Shown here: in pieces, positions 1 to 7,801 of the stretch
Layout: each line of letters begins with the position of its first letter
Position numbering within the stretch: the first letter of the stretch is position 1
Origin: an uncultured Muribaculaceae bacterium
GTDB taxonomy: Bacteria > Bacteroidota > Bacteroidia > Bacteroidales > Muribaculaceae
DNA length: 64,000 nucleotides
Assembly: GCA_934675575.1 (NCBI GenBank)
Contig: CAKUQQ010000001.1
Span: 124,001 to 188,000 of the forward strand
Reading direction: 5' to 3'
Translations under genes and position numbers: made by a program
Notes under the pieces: generated by a model
Told to the model about the DNA's origin: nothing
Seen by the model: the letters and a program-made list of their open reading frames with translations, nothing else
The model's database searches: none

Positions 1-324
1 CTCCTTGGTCACGCATATCCACGGATAGGACTTGTCGTCTTTGAGTAGCACATTGTAGTGTGGTTGATATTCCTTGATAAGGCTGTTCTCCAAATCGAGA
101 GCCTCCTCCTCAGAATTGACCACGGTGTACTCCATGTCCCAAATGTTCTTTACGAGCATATTGGTGCGAAGCACAGAATGAACCCTATTGAAATAGGAAC
201 TCACCCTGCGCTTCAAATTCTTTGCTTTGCCCACATATATGATTGTACCATCTTTGTTTTTGTAGCGGTACACTCCAGGTGAGTCGGGCAGCAGGCTCAC
301 CTTTAGCTTCAGTTCTTCTCGCAA
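1..324 (-). CDS. uvrC: UvrABC excinuclease subunit C, N-terminal part (cut by window edge)
   Basis: UvrC makes the two incisions around DNA lesions in nucleotide excision repair, together with UvrA and UvrB. The visible reverse-strand translation gives about 108 residues with a GIY-YIG nuclease domain: PGVYRYKNKDG followed by IIYVGKAKNLKRRVSSYFN, then EALDLENSLIKEYQPHYN and LLKDDKSYPW, all typical of the UvrC N-terminus. The gene continues past the left edge. No ATG is available between the in-frame apt stop codon (343-345) and the domain. The best start is therefore TTG at 324, giving MREELKLKVSLLPDSPGVY. Only 18 bp separate it from the apt stop, so it is probably cotranscribed with apt. Family assignment is secure; the start is inferred. 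Confidence 0.9.
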   Translation of the reverse strand, partial: MREELKLKVSLLPDSPGVYRYKNKDGTIIYVGKAKNLKRRVSSYFNRVHSVLRTNMLVKNIWDMEYTVVNSEEEALDLENSLIKEYQPHYNVLLKDDKSYPWICVTKE

Positions 325-342
325 AGTTGTGTTTTGTGCGGT

Positions 343-882
343 TTATTCGGAGAATTCAAACAATGAAGTAACCTCCACGTCTTTCGGAAACACGTTTATT
401 CCGTTGAGATATGCAAGGCTGCACACAAAGCTCAGATAAATTTTCTTCGGGCTGAACGATTTTACCAAGTCGTATGCGGCAAGCATTGTGCCTCCAGTGG
501 CGAGCAAATCATCATGAATAACCACGATGTCATCGGGGGTTATTGCATCTTTATGAATCTCGATTGTGTCAGTTCCATACTCTTTAGTGTAGGTCTTTTT
601 TACGGTTACTGCGGGCAATTTGCCAGGTTTGCGCAACGGCACAAATCCTGCGCCAAGTTCGTTGGCAAGAATAGCACCTGTGATGAAACCTCTGGCTTCA
701 ACACCCACCACTTTTGTCACGCCTTTATCGCGATAAATATCGGCAAGTGCGACACTCGTTTCATGCAAAGCTTCCGGGTTTTTGAGCAAAGTCGTCAAAT
801 CCTTGAATTGAACTCCTTTGATGGGATAGTCTGGAATGTTCCTGACCATCTCTTTAAGTCTTTTAAGATTTTCGTTGTTCAT
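343..882 (-). CDS. apt: Adenine phosphoribosyltransferase
   Basis: Cytosolic purine-salvage enzyme converting adenine and PRPP to AMP and pyrophosphate. The 179-residue length is normal for Apt. The PRPP-binding signature is visible at about residues 120-132 (VVIHDDLLATGGT), and VEARGFITGA at 61-70 is the conserved upstream loop. The ATG start gives MNNENLKRLKEMVRNIPDYP, the usual start of Apt proteins before the IPDYP-x-KGVxFKD motif. It lies between mnmG (57 bp upstream, a gap containing a parS site) and uvrC (18 bp downstream). No TAnnTTTG box was seen directly upstream, so it may depend on read-through from the ybeY-mnmG promoter. Confidence 0.97.
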   Translation of the reverse strand: MNNENLKRLKEMVRNIPDYPIKGVQFKDLTTLLKNPEALHETSVALADIYRDKGVTKVVGVEARGFITGAILANELGAGFVPLRKPGKLPAVTVKKTYTKEYGTDTIEIHKDAITPDDIVVIHDDLLATGGTMLAAYDLVKSFSPKKIYLSFVCSLAYLNGINVFPKDVEVTSLFEFSE

Positions 883-915
883 TTTACTGTCGTCTGTATT
901 TTTGTTCTTACTGAT

Positions 916-931
916 TGTTCCACGTGAAACA
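916..931. promoter_or_regulatory. parS: parS site (ParB/Spo0J binding)
   Basis: The 16-mer TGTTCCACGTGAAACA lies in the gap between mnmG and apt. It differs at one base from the perfect palindrome TGTTTCACGTGAAACA and, as I recall, is identical to the classical Bacillus subtilis parS. ParB-CTP clamps load at such sites for origin segregation. parS sites are usually origin-proximal and often near mnmG (gidA). I saw no second copy in the window. Confidence 0.88.
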
Positions 932-939
932 ATTTAATT

Positions 940-2817
940 TTATCTTCCTAATAATAAAAGCAATATATTGATGTCGCTTGGCGATATTCCAGGAATGCGT
1001 GAAGCCTGTCCTATGGTCTCAGGGTCGATTGCCTGAAGCTTCTGGCGAGCCTCTATGGTGATTTGCGTAACCTTGGAATAATCAAACTTGCCCTTGATTT
1101 TAACCTTGTCGAGCCGCCCTATTCTATCGGCCACCATTTCCTCACGTTCTATGTAGCCTTTATATTTAATTCTGATTTCTGCAGCTTCAAGAATTTCATC
1201 TATTCTATCGGAGTCAAATGTTGCAACAAGCTCCTTGAGTTGTGGTATTATCTCCACAAGTTGCGGGAACGACAATTCCGGGCGTAGCAGCAAGTCATAA
1301 AGTTTGTAGCCACGGCTTAGCTGCCCCACTCCCATTTCTGCAAATTTTTCGTTCACCACATTTGCCTTAACGGTGAACTCTTTTGCAAAGTCAATCAACT
1401 GCTCTATCTGTTGCTTTTTCGACACCATCAGTTGATAACGCTCGCGCGAAGCAAGCCCTATTGCATAAGAACGCCCAGTGAGGCGTATGTCGGCATCGTC
1501 TTGACGCAGCAAGATGCGGTGCTCTGCCCTGCTCGTAAACATGCGATATGGTTCATCTACACCTTTTGTTACGAGGTCGTCTATAAGCACACCTATGTAA
1601 GCCTCATCGCGACCAAGCACAAACGGCTCTTTGCCGGCCACCTTCAAGTGCGCGTTGATTCCAGCAATCAAACCCTGGCCAGCGGCCTCCTCATATCCTG
1701 TGGTGCCGTTGACCTGACCGGCGAAAAACAAGTTTTGCACCAGTTTCGTTTCCAAGCTGTGCGTTAACTGCGTGGGGTCGAAATAGTCGTATTCTATGGC
1801 ATAGCCGGGGCGGAACACATGCACATTCTCAAATCCGGGTATCTGCTGTATGGCATTGATTTGTGTGTGAAGCGGCATCGACGAAGAAAATCCGTTCAGA
1901 TACATTTCATGGGTGGTTTCACCCTCTGGTTCCACAAACAGCTGATGGCTGGTTTTGTCGGGGAATGTGACAAGTTTTGTCTCTATGCTGGGGCAGTAGC
2001 GCGGTCCTTTGCTCTGAATTTGTCCATTAAAAAGTGGCGATTCTGCTATGTCGTCGCGCAAAATCTGGTGAACTTTTTCGTTTGTGAACACAATGTAGCA
2101 AGGGCGTTGCTTTAGCTCGCTATGCACACTTGGCAGATAGGAAAAATGATGAAAATCGTGGTCACCGTCCTGCACAGTAGCCTTCGAAAAGTCGATTGTT
2201 CGCTCATCAAGGCGCACTGGAGTTCCTGTCTTCATGCGGTCGGTGGTGAAGCCAAGCTTCACAAGCTGCTCCGTCACTCCATGCGACGACGGCTCTGAAA
2301 CACGGCCGCCCGACAGCTGCACACGCCCCACGTGCATCTTTCCGTTAAGGAATGTGCCGGCAGTAAGCACCACGGCCTTTGCCTTGAAGTCAACGCCAAA
2401 TGCGGTTTTCACGCCGCATGCCCTACCCTGCTCCACATCGAGCGACACCACCGTGTCTTGCCACACATAGAGATTGGGGGTGTTTTCTATTATGTGACGC
2501 CAGTTGTTGATAAATTGCTGCCTGTCGGCCTGTGCTCTTGGACTCCACATGGCCGGACCTTTAGAGCGGTTGAGCATGCGAAACTGTATCGACGAGCGGT
2601 CGGTAACAATTCCCATTTGTCCGCCAAGTGCATCTATCTCCCTGACTATTTGTCCTTTAGCAATTCCACCAACAGCAGGATTGCAACTCATTTGGGCTAT
2701 CTTGTTCATATCCATAGTGATAAGCAACGTGGAGCTACCCATGTTGGCAGCAGCACACGCGGCTTCGCAGCCGGCATGGCCGGCCCCTATCACTATCACA
2801 TCATATTCAAATTTCAT
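940..2817 (-). CDS. mnmG: tRNA uridine-5-carboxymethylaminomethyl(34) synthesis enzyme MnmG
   Basis: MnmG (GidA) works with the GTPase MnmE to add the carboxymethylaminomethyl group to wobble U34 of certain tRNAs, using FAD, NADH and methylene-THF. The 625-residue length is standard. The N-terminal dinucleotide fold is clear (VIVIGAGHAGCEAACAAA, residues 8-25), followed by MSCNPAVGGIAKG. The second family signature FRPGYAIEYDYFDP and the region SRAEHRILLRQDDADIRLT are present, and the C-terminal helical domain for MnmE binding ends at the stop. The start overlaps the ybeY stop by 4 bp (coupled ATG/TGA), indicating one transcript with ybeY. Confidence 0.98.
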   Translation of the reverse strand: MKFEYDVIVIGAGHAGCEAACAAANMGSSTLLITMDMNKIAQMSCNPAVGGIAKGQIVREIDALGGQMGIVTDRSSIQFRMLNRSKGPAMWSPRAQADRQQFINNWRHIIENTPNLYVWQDTVVSLDVEQGRACGVKTAFGVDFKAKAVVLTAGTFLNGKMHVGRVQLSGGRVSEPSSHGVTEQLVKLGFTTDRMKTGTPVRLDERTIDFSKATVQDGDHDFHHFSYLPSVHSELKQRPCYIVFTNEKVHQILRDDIAESPLFNGQIQSKGPRYCPSIETKLVTFPDKTSHQLFVEPEGETTHEMYLNGFSSSMPLHTQINAIQQIPGFENVHVFRPGYAIEYDYFDPTQLTHSLETKLVQNLFFAGQVNGTTGYEEAAGQGLIAGINAHLKVAGKEPFVLGRDEAYIGVLIDDLVTKGVDEPYRMFTSRAEHRILLRQDDADIRLTGRSYAIGLASRERYQLMVSKKQQIEQLIDFAKEFTVKANVVNEKFAEMGVGQLSRGYKLYDLLLRPELSFPQLVEIIPQLKELVATFDSDRIDEILEAAEIRIKYKGYIEREEMVADRIGRLDKVKIKGKFDYSKVTQITIEARQKLQAIDPETIGQASRIPGISPSDINILLLLLGR

Positions 2818-3254
2818 TTGCTTATATAGAAAACGTCTTTAGGCAGCATTGCAAGTGCCTCATTTTCATTCTTTTCCATAATTTCACGTTCACCAGGGCC
2901 TTTGTCATTTATGCCGCAAAGGTGAAGCACGCCATGCACTATCACGCGCATCAGCTCCTCCTCGTAGCTGCGAGCATATAGCTCTGAGTTGGTGCGCACA
3001 GTGTCGAGCGACATCACCATGTCGCCGGCTATGCGGTGACGGTTGGTGTAGTCAAACGTGATAATGTCGGTGTAGTAGTCGTGACCCAAATATTTGCGGT
3101 TGGTTGCAAGAATATACTCATCATCGCAAAACACATAGGTGAGCACCCCCACCCTCTTGCCGTGATTAAGTGCCACTTGCTCCAGCCACCCTTTCACCGC
3201 CTCGCGGTTAAACTTGGGCATCTCAACATTTTCCGCTATATAATTAACTTCCAT
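2814..3254 (-). CDS. ybeY: Endoribonuclease YbeY (16S rRNA maturation)
   Basis: YbeY is a zinc metalloprotein needed for rRNA 3'-end processing and ribosome quality control. The 146-residue protein shows the UPF0054 signature: a TDIITFDY strand, GDMVMSLDTV, and the metal-binding helix VIVHGVLHLCGINDKGPGE. The first two histidines of the canonical H-x3-H-x5-H triad are present. The third position is Asp (HGVLHLCGIND), which I believe is common in Bacteroidetes homologues. It is first in the leftward operon ybeY-mnmG(-apt-uvrC). A TAnnTTTG -7 box lies about 23 bp upstream (3277-3284, reverse strand). Confidence 0.95.
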   Translation of the reverse strand: MEVNYIAENVEMPKFNREAVKGWLEQVALNHGKRVGVLTYVFCDDEYILATNRKYLGHDYYTDIITFDYTNRHRIAGDMVMSLDTVRTNSELYARSYEEELMRVIVHGVLHLCGINDKGPGEREIMEKNENEALAMLPKDVFYISK

Positions 3255-3276
3255 AATAGAAATTTTTCAGCAATTA

Positions 3277-3284
3277 CAAAGATA
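3277..3284 (-). promoter_or_regulatory. -7 box of the ybeY-mnmG promoter
   Basis: The reverse strand reads TATCTTTG, an exact TAnnTTTG match, ending 22 bp before the ybeY ATG. No clear -33 TTTG is seen. Confidence 0.6.
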
Positions 3285-3495
3285 AGTCTTTTAATTGACA
3301 CAATAATTTACTCACACCTTTAAAAATAGAAAATTAAGCTTCGTCAACTGTTTTCTGTCACATCGAGCAAAATTGCGTTATGTGCTGCACACAAGCCATT
3401 TAACCAATTTCAAGTCCGCGAGAATCAAAAATCCGCAGCCGTGCTTGGCAGTTCAAGGGGATTTCAGACTCACAAAAAACTTATTTTTCCAACTT

Positions 3496-3530
3496 TTTGA
3501 CCTTATGGCACAATTATTGCACTATATTTG
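3496..3530 (+). promoter_or_regulatory. Promoter of the nfeD-SPFH operon
   Basis: TTTG at 3496-3499 and TATATTTG at 3523-3530 match the Bacteroidetes -33 and -7 elements. The 23-nt spacing is slightly longer than usual. The box ends 45 bp before the nfeD ATG. Confidence 0.55.
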
Positions 3531-3575
3531 TAGAAAGCAACCATCAGCATATATCATCTTAAAATTTCAATAACA

Positions 3576-4031
3576 ATGGTAGATTACTTTTCAGCACACC
3601 TGTGGCAGCTTTGGACCATAGTCTGCATAGCTTGCCTAATTCTTGAACTTCTGTTGAGCACTGGCGACTTCTATATCCTATGCTTCGCCGTGGGAGCTGT
3701 CGCTGCCCTGCTTACATCGTTCCTTGGATTCAGCTTCATAGTTCAAGTCATAACATTTGCCGTGATTGCCGTGGTGTGCTTGTTCTGCCTGCGTCCGCTC
3801 GCCATCACCTATCTGCATCGCAGCGAACCAGACCGCTTGAGCAACGCCGATGCTCTCATGGGCCGTACAGGCATAGTGAGCCAAGAAATAGCAGCCGACG
3901 GATTTGGCCGCGTGGCAATCGACGGCGACGACTGGAAAGCCATAAGCTCCGACAATGCAAAAATCGAAAAAGGGACAAAGGTTGTGGTCGTGGGGCGCGA
4001 AAGCATCATAATCACCGTTAAGAGGGCTTGA
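3576..4031 (+). CDS. NfeD-like membrane protein with C-terminal OB-fold
   Basis: A 151-residue inner-membrane protein. The N-terminal two thirds is hydrophobic, with about three transmembrane stretches (residues roughly 8-25, 28-48 and 50-70). A soluble NfeD-type OB-fold domain follows: ALMGRTGIVSQEIAADGFG, VAIDGDDWKAIS, and the closing strand VVVVGRESIIITVKR. NfeD proteins are partners of SPFH/stomatin proteins in membrane microdomains. The next gene, 60 bp downstream on the same strand, is exactly such a protein. This is a short-form NfeD without the N-terminal ClpP-like protease domain found in long forms. Specific function is unknown. Confidence 0.88.
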   Translation: MVDYFSAHLWQLWTIVCIACLILELLLSTGDFYILCFAVGAVAALLTSFLGFSFIVQVITFAVIAVVCLFCLRPLAITYLHRSEPDRLSNADALMGRTGIVSQEIAADGFGRVAIDGDDWKAISSDNAKIEKGTKVVVVGRESIIITVKRA

Positions 4032-4091
4032 CGGCAAAGCCTCTATCACAAAAACGAATTTATTTTTACCAACCAAACAAATAACAACGCT

Positions 4092-5042
4092 ATGACACTA
4101 ACATCAATTATTCTGATTTGCATCGTGCTGCTGGCTCTGATTATCCTCAAAATGAGCATCGTAATCATTCCACAGTCAGAAACTCGCATCGTGGAACGCC
4201 TCGGCAAATATCACGAGACCCTAAAACCGGGAGTCAACATCATCGTGCCGTTCATTGACCGCGCAAAAGTGATAATATCGCTCGAAAACGGCCGTTATCG
4301 CTACACCAACGTCATAGACCTGCGCGAACAAGTATATGACTTCGACAAACAGAACGTGATTACAAAAGACAACATTCAAATGCAAATCAACGCCCTGCTC
4401 TACTTCCAGATTGTTGACCCGTTCAAGGCCGTGTATGAAATCAACAATCTGCCAAACGCCATCGAAAAGCTGACGCAAACCACCCTGCGCAACATAATAG
4501 GTGAGCTTGAGCTTGATGAGACTCTCACGTCGCGCGACACCATCAACACCAAGTTGCGTGCCGTGCTCGACGATGCCACCAACAAGTGGGGCATAAAAGT
4601 AAACCGCGTTGAGTTGCAAGACATTACACCACCGGCAAGCGTGTTGCAAGCCATGGAAAAACAGATGCAGGCCGAACGCAACAAGCGCGCCACAATCCTC
4701 ACAAGCGAAGGCGACAAGGCTGCCGTAATTCTGCAATCTGAGGGAGAAAAGCAGTCGGCAATCAACCGTGCCGAAGCGCAAAAACAAACCCAGATACTCG
4801 AAGCCGAAGGTCAGGCACAAGCCCGCATACGCAAAGCCGAGGCCGAAGCCATAGCCATAGCCAAAATCACCGACGCTGTGGGCAAGAGCACCAATCCGGC
4901 AAACTATCTGCTCGCTCAAAAATACATTGCCATGCTGCAAGATGTGGCGCAGGGCGACAAGACCAAGACCGTGTATCTGCCATACGAGGCCACAAACCTC
5001 ATGGGCAGCATTGGCGGCATAAAAGACTTGTTTAAAGACTGA
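4092..5042 (+). CDS. SPFH/Band 7 (stomatin-paraslipin, QmcA-like) protein
   Basis: A 316-residue membrane-anchored scaffold protein. Residues about 4-26 form the single N-terminal membrane segment. The stomatin core follows (QSETRIVERLGKYHETLKPG, then VIIPFIDRA-type strands and LRNIIGELELDETLTSRD). The C-terminal half is an Ala/Glu/Gln-rich coiled coil (RAEAQKQTQILEAEGQAQA). Such proteins oligomerise into rings or cages in the inner membrane and often control proteases or membrane fluidity. Pairing with NfeD is typical. A strong hairpin terminator at 5077-5108 ends the operon. Confidence 0.93.
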   Translation: MTLTSIILICIVLLALIILKMSIVIIPQSETRIVERLGKYHETLKPGVNIIVPFIDRAKVIISLENGRYRYTNVIDLREQVYDFDKQNVITKDNIQMQINALLYFQIVDPFKAVYEINNLPNAIEKLTQTTLRNIIGELELDETLTSRDTINTKLRAVLDDATNKWGIKVNRVELQDITPPASVLQAMEKQMQAERNKRATILTSEGDKAAVILQSEGEKQSAINRAEAQKQTQILEAEGQAQARIRKAEAEAIAIAKITDAVGKSTNPANYLLAQKYIAMLQDVAQGDKTKTVYLPYEATNLMGSIGGIKDLFKD

Positions 5043-5076
5043 TTTTTCATCACTCACATAACACTCAAAAAGCAGA

Positions 5077-5108
5077 AACCGGTGCCAACGCGATTGTTGG
5101 CACCGGTT
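5077..5108. terminator. Bidirectional rho-independent terminator
   Basis: AACCGGTGCCAAC (5077-5089) pairs perfectly with GTTGGCACCGGTT (5096-5108) around a 6-nt loop, and the flanks AAAGCA/TGCTTT extend the pairing. It lies between the convergent SPFH gene and the leftward glycosyltransferase, so it can serve both. Confidence 0.85.
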
Positions 5109-5165
5109 ATTGCTTTATCATCTTGCCACGCACATTAATTTGTGGGTATGCGCGCAAGCCCCCCT

Positions 5166-5912
5166 CTATTTGTTTTTGAATGCGTGTGAAAGCTTCACTC
5201 CGAGTATTGTGAAGCGCAACCTCAGCACAAACACCAACCGCTCCAAACCACGGTCAAGCTCCTTGACCACAGCGATATTCTCACACAAAGCCTTCTCTCG
5301 CTCACGATTGCTCACACCGCTTGTGTCATAGCAAGCAATGGCCTCGTTGAGATGCAGAAACTTGCGGCCGTCTTTCCAGCATTTCTTAAAGAAATAGAAA
5401 TCTGCCGAATACTTGAATCTGCGCTCAAAAGGCATTTCACGCATCAATTCCGCGCGCACAAATGCGGCCTGATGGCAAAAAAATATGTGGTGATAATTAC
5501 GCGGCTCATGAGCCGGAATCAGAGCCCACGCACCGTCTCTCATCTTCATTATGTCGCCATAAAGCACATCAAGGTCGCTGCCTTCGAGCCTGTCGGCAAC
5601 AGTTGACAGCACCTCCGGACTGCAAAAGGTGTCGCCGGCATTGAGGAATATTATCCATTTGCCGTGAGCCTTGGCAGCAGCTTTGTTCATAGCGTCATAT
5701 ATTCCTGCATCGCGCTCCGACGTCCACGACGTGATGCTTTTCTCATAACGCTTTATGGTGTCGATGCTGCCGTCGGTTGAGCCGCCGTCAACAACAATGT
5801 ATTCATAGTCAACAAACTCCTGTTTCAACACACTTTCTATTGTGCGCTCAAGCAAGGCGTTGCAGTTGAGTGTCACCGTCACTATGGTGAAAACTGGATT
5901 CTGTGCGTTCAT
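5166..5912 (-). CDS. Family 2 glycosyltransferase
   Basis: A 248-residue GT-A fold enzyme, probably transferring a sugar from a nucleotide donor at the cytoplasmic face during surface glycan synthesis. The GT2 core is clear: FTIVTVTLNCNALLERTIES near the N-terminus, YEYIVVDGGSTDGS at about residues 37-50, DAGIYDAMNKA, and WIIFLNAGDTF with the metal-binding motif. No transmembrane segment is seen. It resembles WcaA/colanic-acid type transferases; donor and acceptor cannot be told. It stands alone, divergent from the GT4 gene at 6054, and has its own -7 box at 5939-5946. Confidence 0.9.
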   Translation of the reverse strand: MNAQNPVFTIVTVTLNCNALLERTIESVLKQEFVDYEYIVVDGGSTDGSIDTIKRYEKSITSWTSERDAGIYDAMNKAAAKAHGKWIIFLNAGDTFCSPEVLSTVADRLEGSDLDVLYGDIMKMRDGAWALIPAHEPRNYHHIFFCHQAAFVRAELMREMPFERRFKYSADFYFFKKCWKDGRKFLHLNEAIACYDTSGVSNREREKALCENIAVVKELDRGLERLVFVLRLRFTILGVKLSHAFKNK

Positions 5913-5938
5913 TCTGATTAATAATGATTTTCAGTGCG

Positions 5939-5946
5939 CAAAGTTA
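5939..5946 (-). promoter_or_regulatory. -7 box upstream of the GT2 gene
   Basis: The reverse strand reads TAACTTTG, an exact TAnnTTTG match 26 bp before the ATG at 5912. Confidence 0.6.
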
Positions 5947-6010
5947 CGCATTTTGGCCCACTACGTGCAAAAATAACCAAAAACAAAGCCCATAATTGAA
6001 ATAAAAAAAA

Positions 6011-6018
6011 TATCTTTG
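6011..6018 (+). promoter_or_regulatory. -7 box upstream of the GT4 gene
   Basis: TATCTTTG, an exact TAnnTTTG match, lies 35 bp before the GTG start at 6054. An A-rich run precedes it. Confidence 0.6.
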
Positions 6019-6053
6019 CCTTAGTAAACTTCTAAAGAAAGGTAAAAACTTCC

Positions 6054-7157
6054 GTGATCAACGTTTTTCACATAGTGTCAAACAAAATCTGGGGTGGCCC
6101 GGAGCAGTATTCTTTCGACGTTATCCGCCACATGCTTCACGATGACTATTACGTGGAGGTGGTGTGCCGCCACAACGATGCCATCGTAAAACGCTTCCGC
6201 TCGCTCGAAATCCCAGTCTCCACACTGCCTCTGAAAGGTCCTACCGACATCGACAGCTCCATAAGGCTCGCGCGTCTACTAAAAAAAGGCAAAAATGTGA
6301 TTCACGTCCACTCTTTCAGCGATGCGTTTGCCGCTATTCTCGCCAAGCACCTCTCCGAAAATCCCGAAACGCACGTTGTCATGACGCTTCACCATGTGAA
6401 AAAGCCATACAATAACTACCTTTTCCGCAAGTTCTACGACGAGATAGACCGCTTCATCTTCCCCTCGCAACTCACCTACGACCTTTTCACATCTACCGCC
6501 AAGAAGTTTGACACACGCAAGGCCTGCATAATCCGCGAAAGCGTTCCGGCGCCAGACACCGACAGCACCACAGCAGTAGTGCCCGACCTGCGCAAAAAAC
6601 TCGGCGTGGCTCCTGAGCAAAGCCTCATCATGTTTCATGGCCGCCTGTGCCACGAAAAAGGCATCGATGTGGCACTAAGAGCCCTCACCCAGCTCGACAA
6701 AAACACATTCAAAATGGCTGTCATAGGCTCCGGAAACCACAAATTCGAGGCTCAGCTCAAGGGCTTCATTGTGGCAAACCAACTGGTGCGCAATGTGAGT
6801 TTTCTCGGCTTTAACGACAATGTATTGCCACTCATAGCGCAGTGCGACTTCGGCGTGTTGCCATCTGTCGTGCCAGAAGCCATGGGTCTTGCCAACCTCG
6901 AATACATGATTCAAGGCAAGGCACACATCACCACCGACAATGGTGCGCAAAAGGAATATGTGACCGACGGTAGCAACGGCATTCTTGTTGCGCCTGGCAA
7001 CTATTTTGAAACCGCACAGGCCATCAAAACGCTTATCGACGACAAATCGCTATGCCAACGCCTCGGCAACCAAGCCCAAGCTGACTTCCGCCAAAACCTG
7101 TCTTACACTCATTTCTACAACTCGCTCAACGCTCTCTACCACTCATTCTTCAGCTAA
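6054..7157 (+). CDS. Family 4 (GT1-type) glycosyltransferase
   Basis: A 367-residue GT-B enzyme. The N-terminal acceptor domain begins INVFHIVSNKIWGGPEQYSFDVI with the Gly-Gly loop. The C-terminal donor domain shows IMFHGRLCHEKGIDVALRAL (about residues 193-212), VRNVSFLGFNDNV, and PEAMGLANLEYM, which is the family's E-x7-E region. The start is GTG at 6054; no ATG fits before the conserved N-terminus. It is divergent from a GT2 gene, suggesting a small dispersed surface-glycan module, since no polymerase or flippase is adjacent. Sugar specificity is not deducible. Confidence 0.9.
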   Translation: MINVFHIVSNKIWGGPEQYSFDVIRHMLHDDYYVEVVCRHNDAIVKRFRSLEIPVSTLPLKGPTDIDSSIRLARLLKKGKNVIHVHSFSDAFAAILAKHLSENPETHVVMTLHHVKKPYNNYLFRKFYDEIDRFIFPSQLTYDLFTSTAKKFDTRKACIIRESVPAPDTDSTTAVVPDLRKKLGVAPEQSLIMFHGRLCHEKGIDVALRALTQLDKNTFKMAVIGSGNHKFEAQLKGFIVANQLVRNVSFLGFNDNVLPLIAQCDFGVLPSVVPEAMGLANLEYMIQGKAHITTDNGAQKEYVTDGSNGILVAPGNYFETAQAIKTLIDDKSLCQRLGNQAQADFRQNLSYTHFYNSLNALYHSFFS

Positions 7158-7167
7158 GGCTTTCCTT

Positions 7168-7240
7168 TTATCGAAGTTTTGTGAGGCAAAAACCGCCATT
7201 TATCGAAGTTTACACACCCCAAAACCTTCCATTTATCGAA
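7168..7240. repeat. Three short direct repeats with core TTATCGAA
   Basis: The core TTATCGAA occurs at 7168-7175, 7200-7207 and 7233-7240, spaced 32 and 33 bp apart (about three helical turns). The second and third copies extend to CCATTTATCGAA, and the first and second continue GTTT. They start just after the GT4 stop codon and are not linked to any recognisable gene. Spacers are dissimilar, and three 8-15 nt units do not make a CRISPR array. Confidence 0.7.
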
Positions 7241-7377
7241 CTTATATTTTATAAATACGCTACTACACAACCCATTACATGCTCGTCTGCAGATAATCAT
7301 AATTTTGCGTCAAATTCCATGCGTATCAACCCACTTTTTTGGTCCTCTGGCGTCTCACAAAACATAGTGGCAAAACA

Positions 7378-7408
7378 AAAAGCCTCGGCCGAATTGGTCG
7401 AGGCTTTT
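7378..7408 (-). terminator. Terminator downstream of tRNA-Tyr
   Basis: AAAAGCCTCG (7378-7387) pairs with CGAGGCTTTT (7399-7408), and the inner GCC/GGT extends the stem around a 5-nt loop. On the reverse strand it is followed by a T-rich tail and sits 3 bp after the tRNA 3' end. Confidence 0.85.
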
Positions 7409-7411
7409 GAG

Positions 7412-7494
7412 TGGGTAGAGATGGATTCGAACCACCGAAGCTATAAAGCAGCAGATTTACAGTCTGCCCCATTTGGCCACTCTGGAATCTACCC
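7412..7494 (-). tRNA. tRNA-Tyr (GTA anticodon)
   Basis: The reverse strand folds as a class II tRNA. The acceptor arm GGGTAGA pairs with TCTACCC, followed by discriminator A. The anticodon stem-loop AGACTGTAAATCT carries GTA. A long variable arm follows, then the T-arm GGTTCGAATCC. The long variable arm fits bacterial tRNA-Tyr. The 3' CCA is not encoded. A TATCTTTG box lies 20 bp upstream. Confidence 0.96.
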
Positions 7495-7513
7495 AAGAGC
7501 CGTAAAAGCGATG

Positions 7514-7521
7514 CAAAGATA
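7514..7521 (-). promoter_or_regulatory. -7 box of the tRNA-Tyr promoter
   Basis: The reverse strand reads TATCTTTG, a perfect TAnnTTTG match, 20 bp upstream of the mature tRNA 5' end. Confidence 0.65.
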
Positions 7522-7762
7522 GCAACATTTCGCCATTTCCGCAAATTTAATCACCACAAACATTTATTCAACACCACAATTTCTTCAAAGTTGCCCTATT
7601 CCTCCACAACAATGCACCATCACAGAAAAAATCAAACCAACCAGTCTGCATAAACGAAACGTATTAAGAATTTAACACAATATGCCCAATAACGCCACCG
7701 TCCTCGGCAGTGGCATCATGTGGCATCACATGAATTGTTGCAGCTCATCATCAATTATTTTG

Positions 7763-7770
7763 TAACTTTG
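7763..7770 (+). promoter_or_regulatory. -7 box upstream of the MFS transporter
   Basis: TAACTTTG matches TAnnTTTG and lies 31 bp before the ATG at 7802. Confidence 0.6.
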
Positions 7771-7801
7771 CCCGAAGTCTAAGAAATTCAATTTTATCGC
7801 A

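Larger units (their letters stand above)
3255..3575. other. Divergent intergenic region ybeY / nfeD
   Basis: No gene is visible in this 321-bp AT-rich gap. It carries divergent promoter boxes at its two ends (3277-3284 leftward, 3523-3530 rightward). The middle holds no convincing hairpin, repeat or small ORF. Confidence 0.6.
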
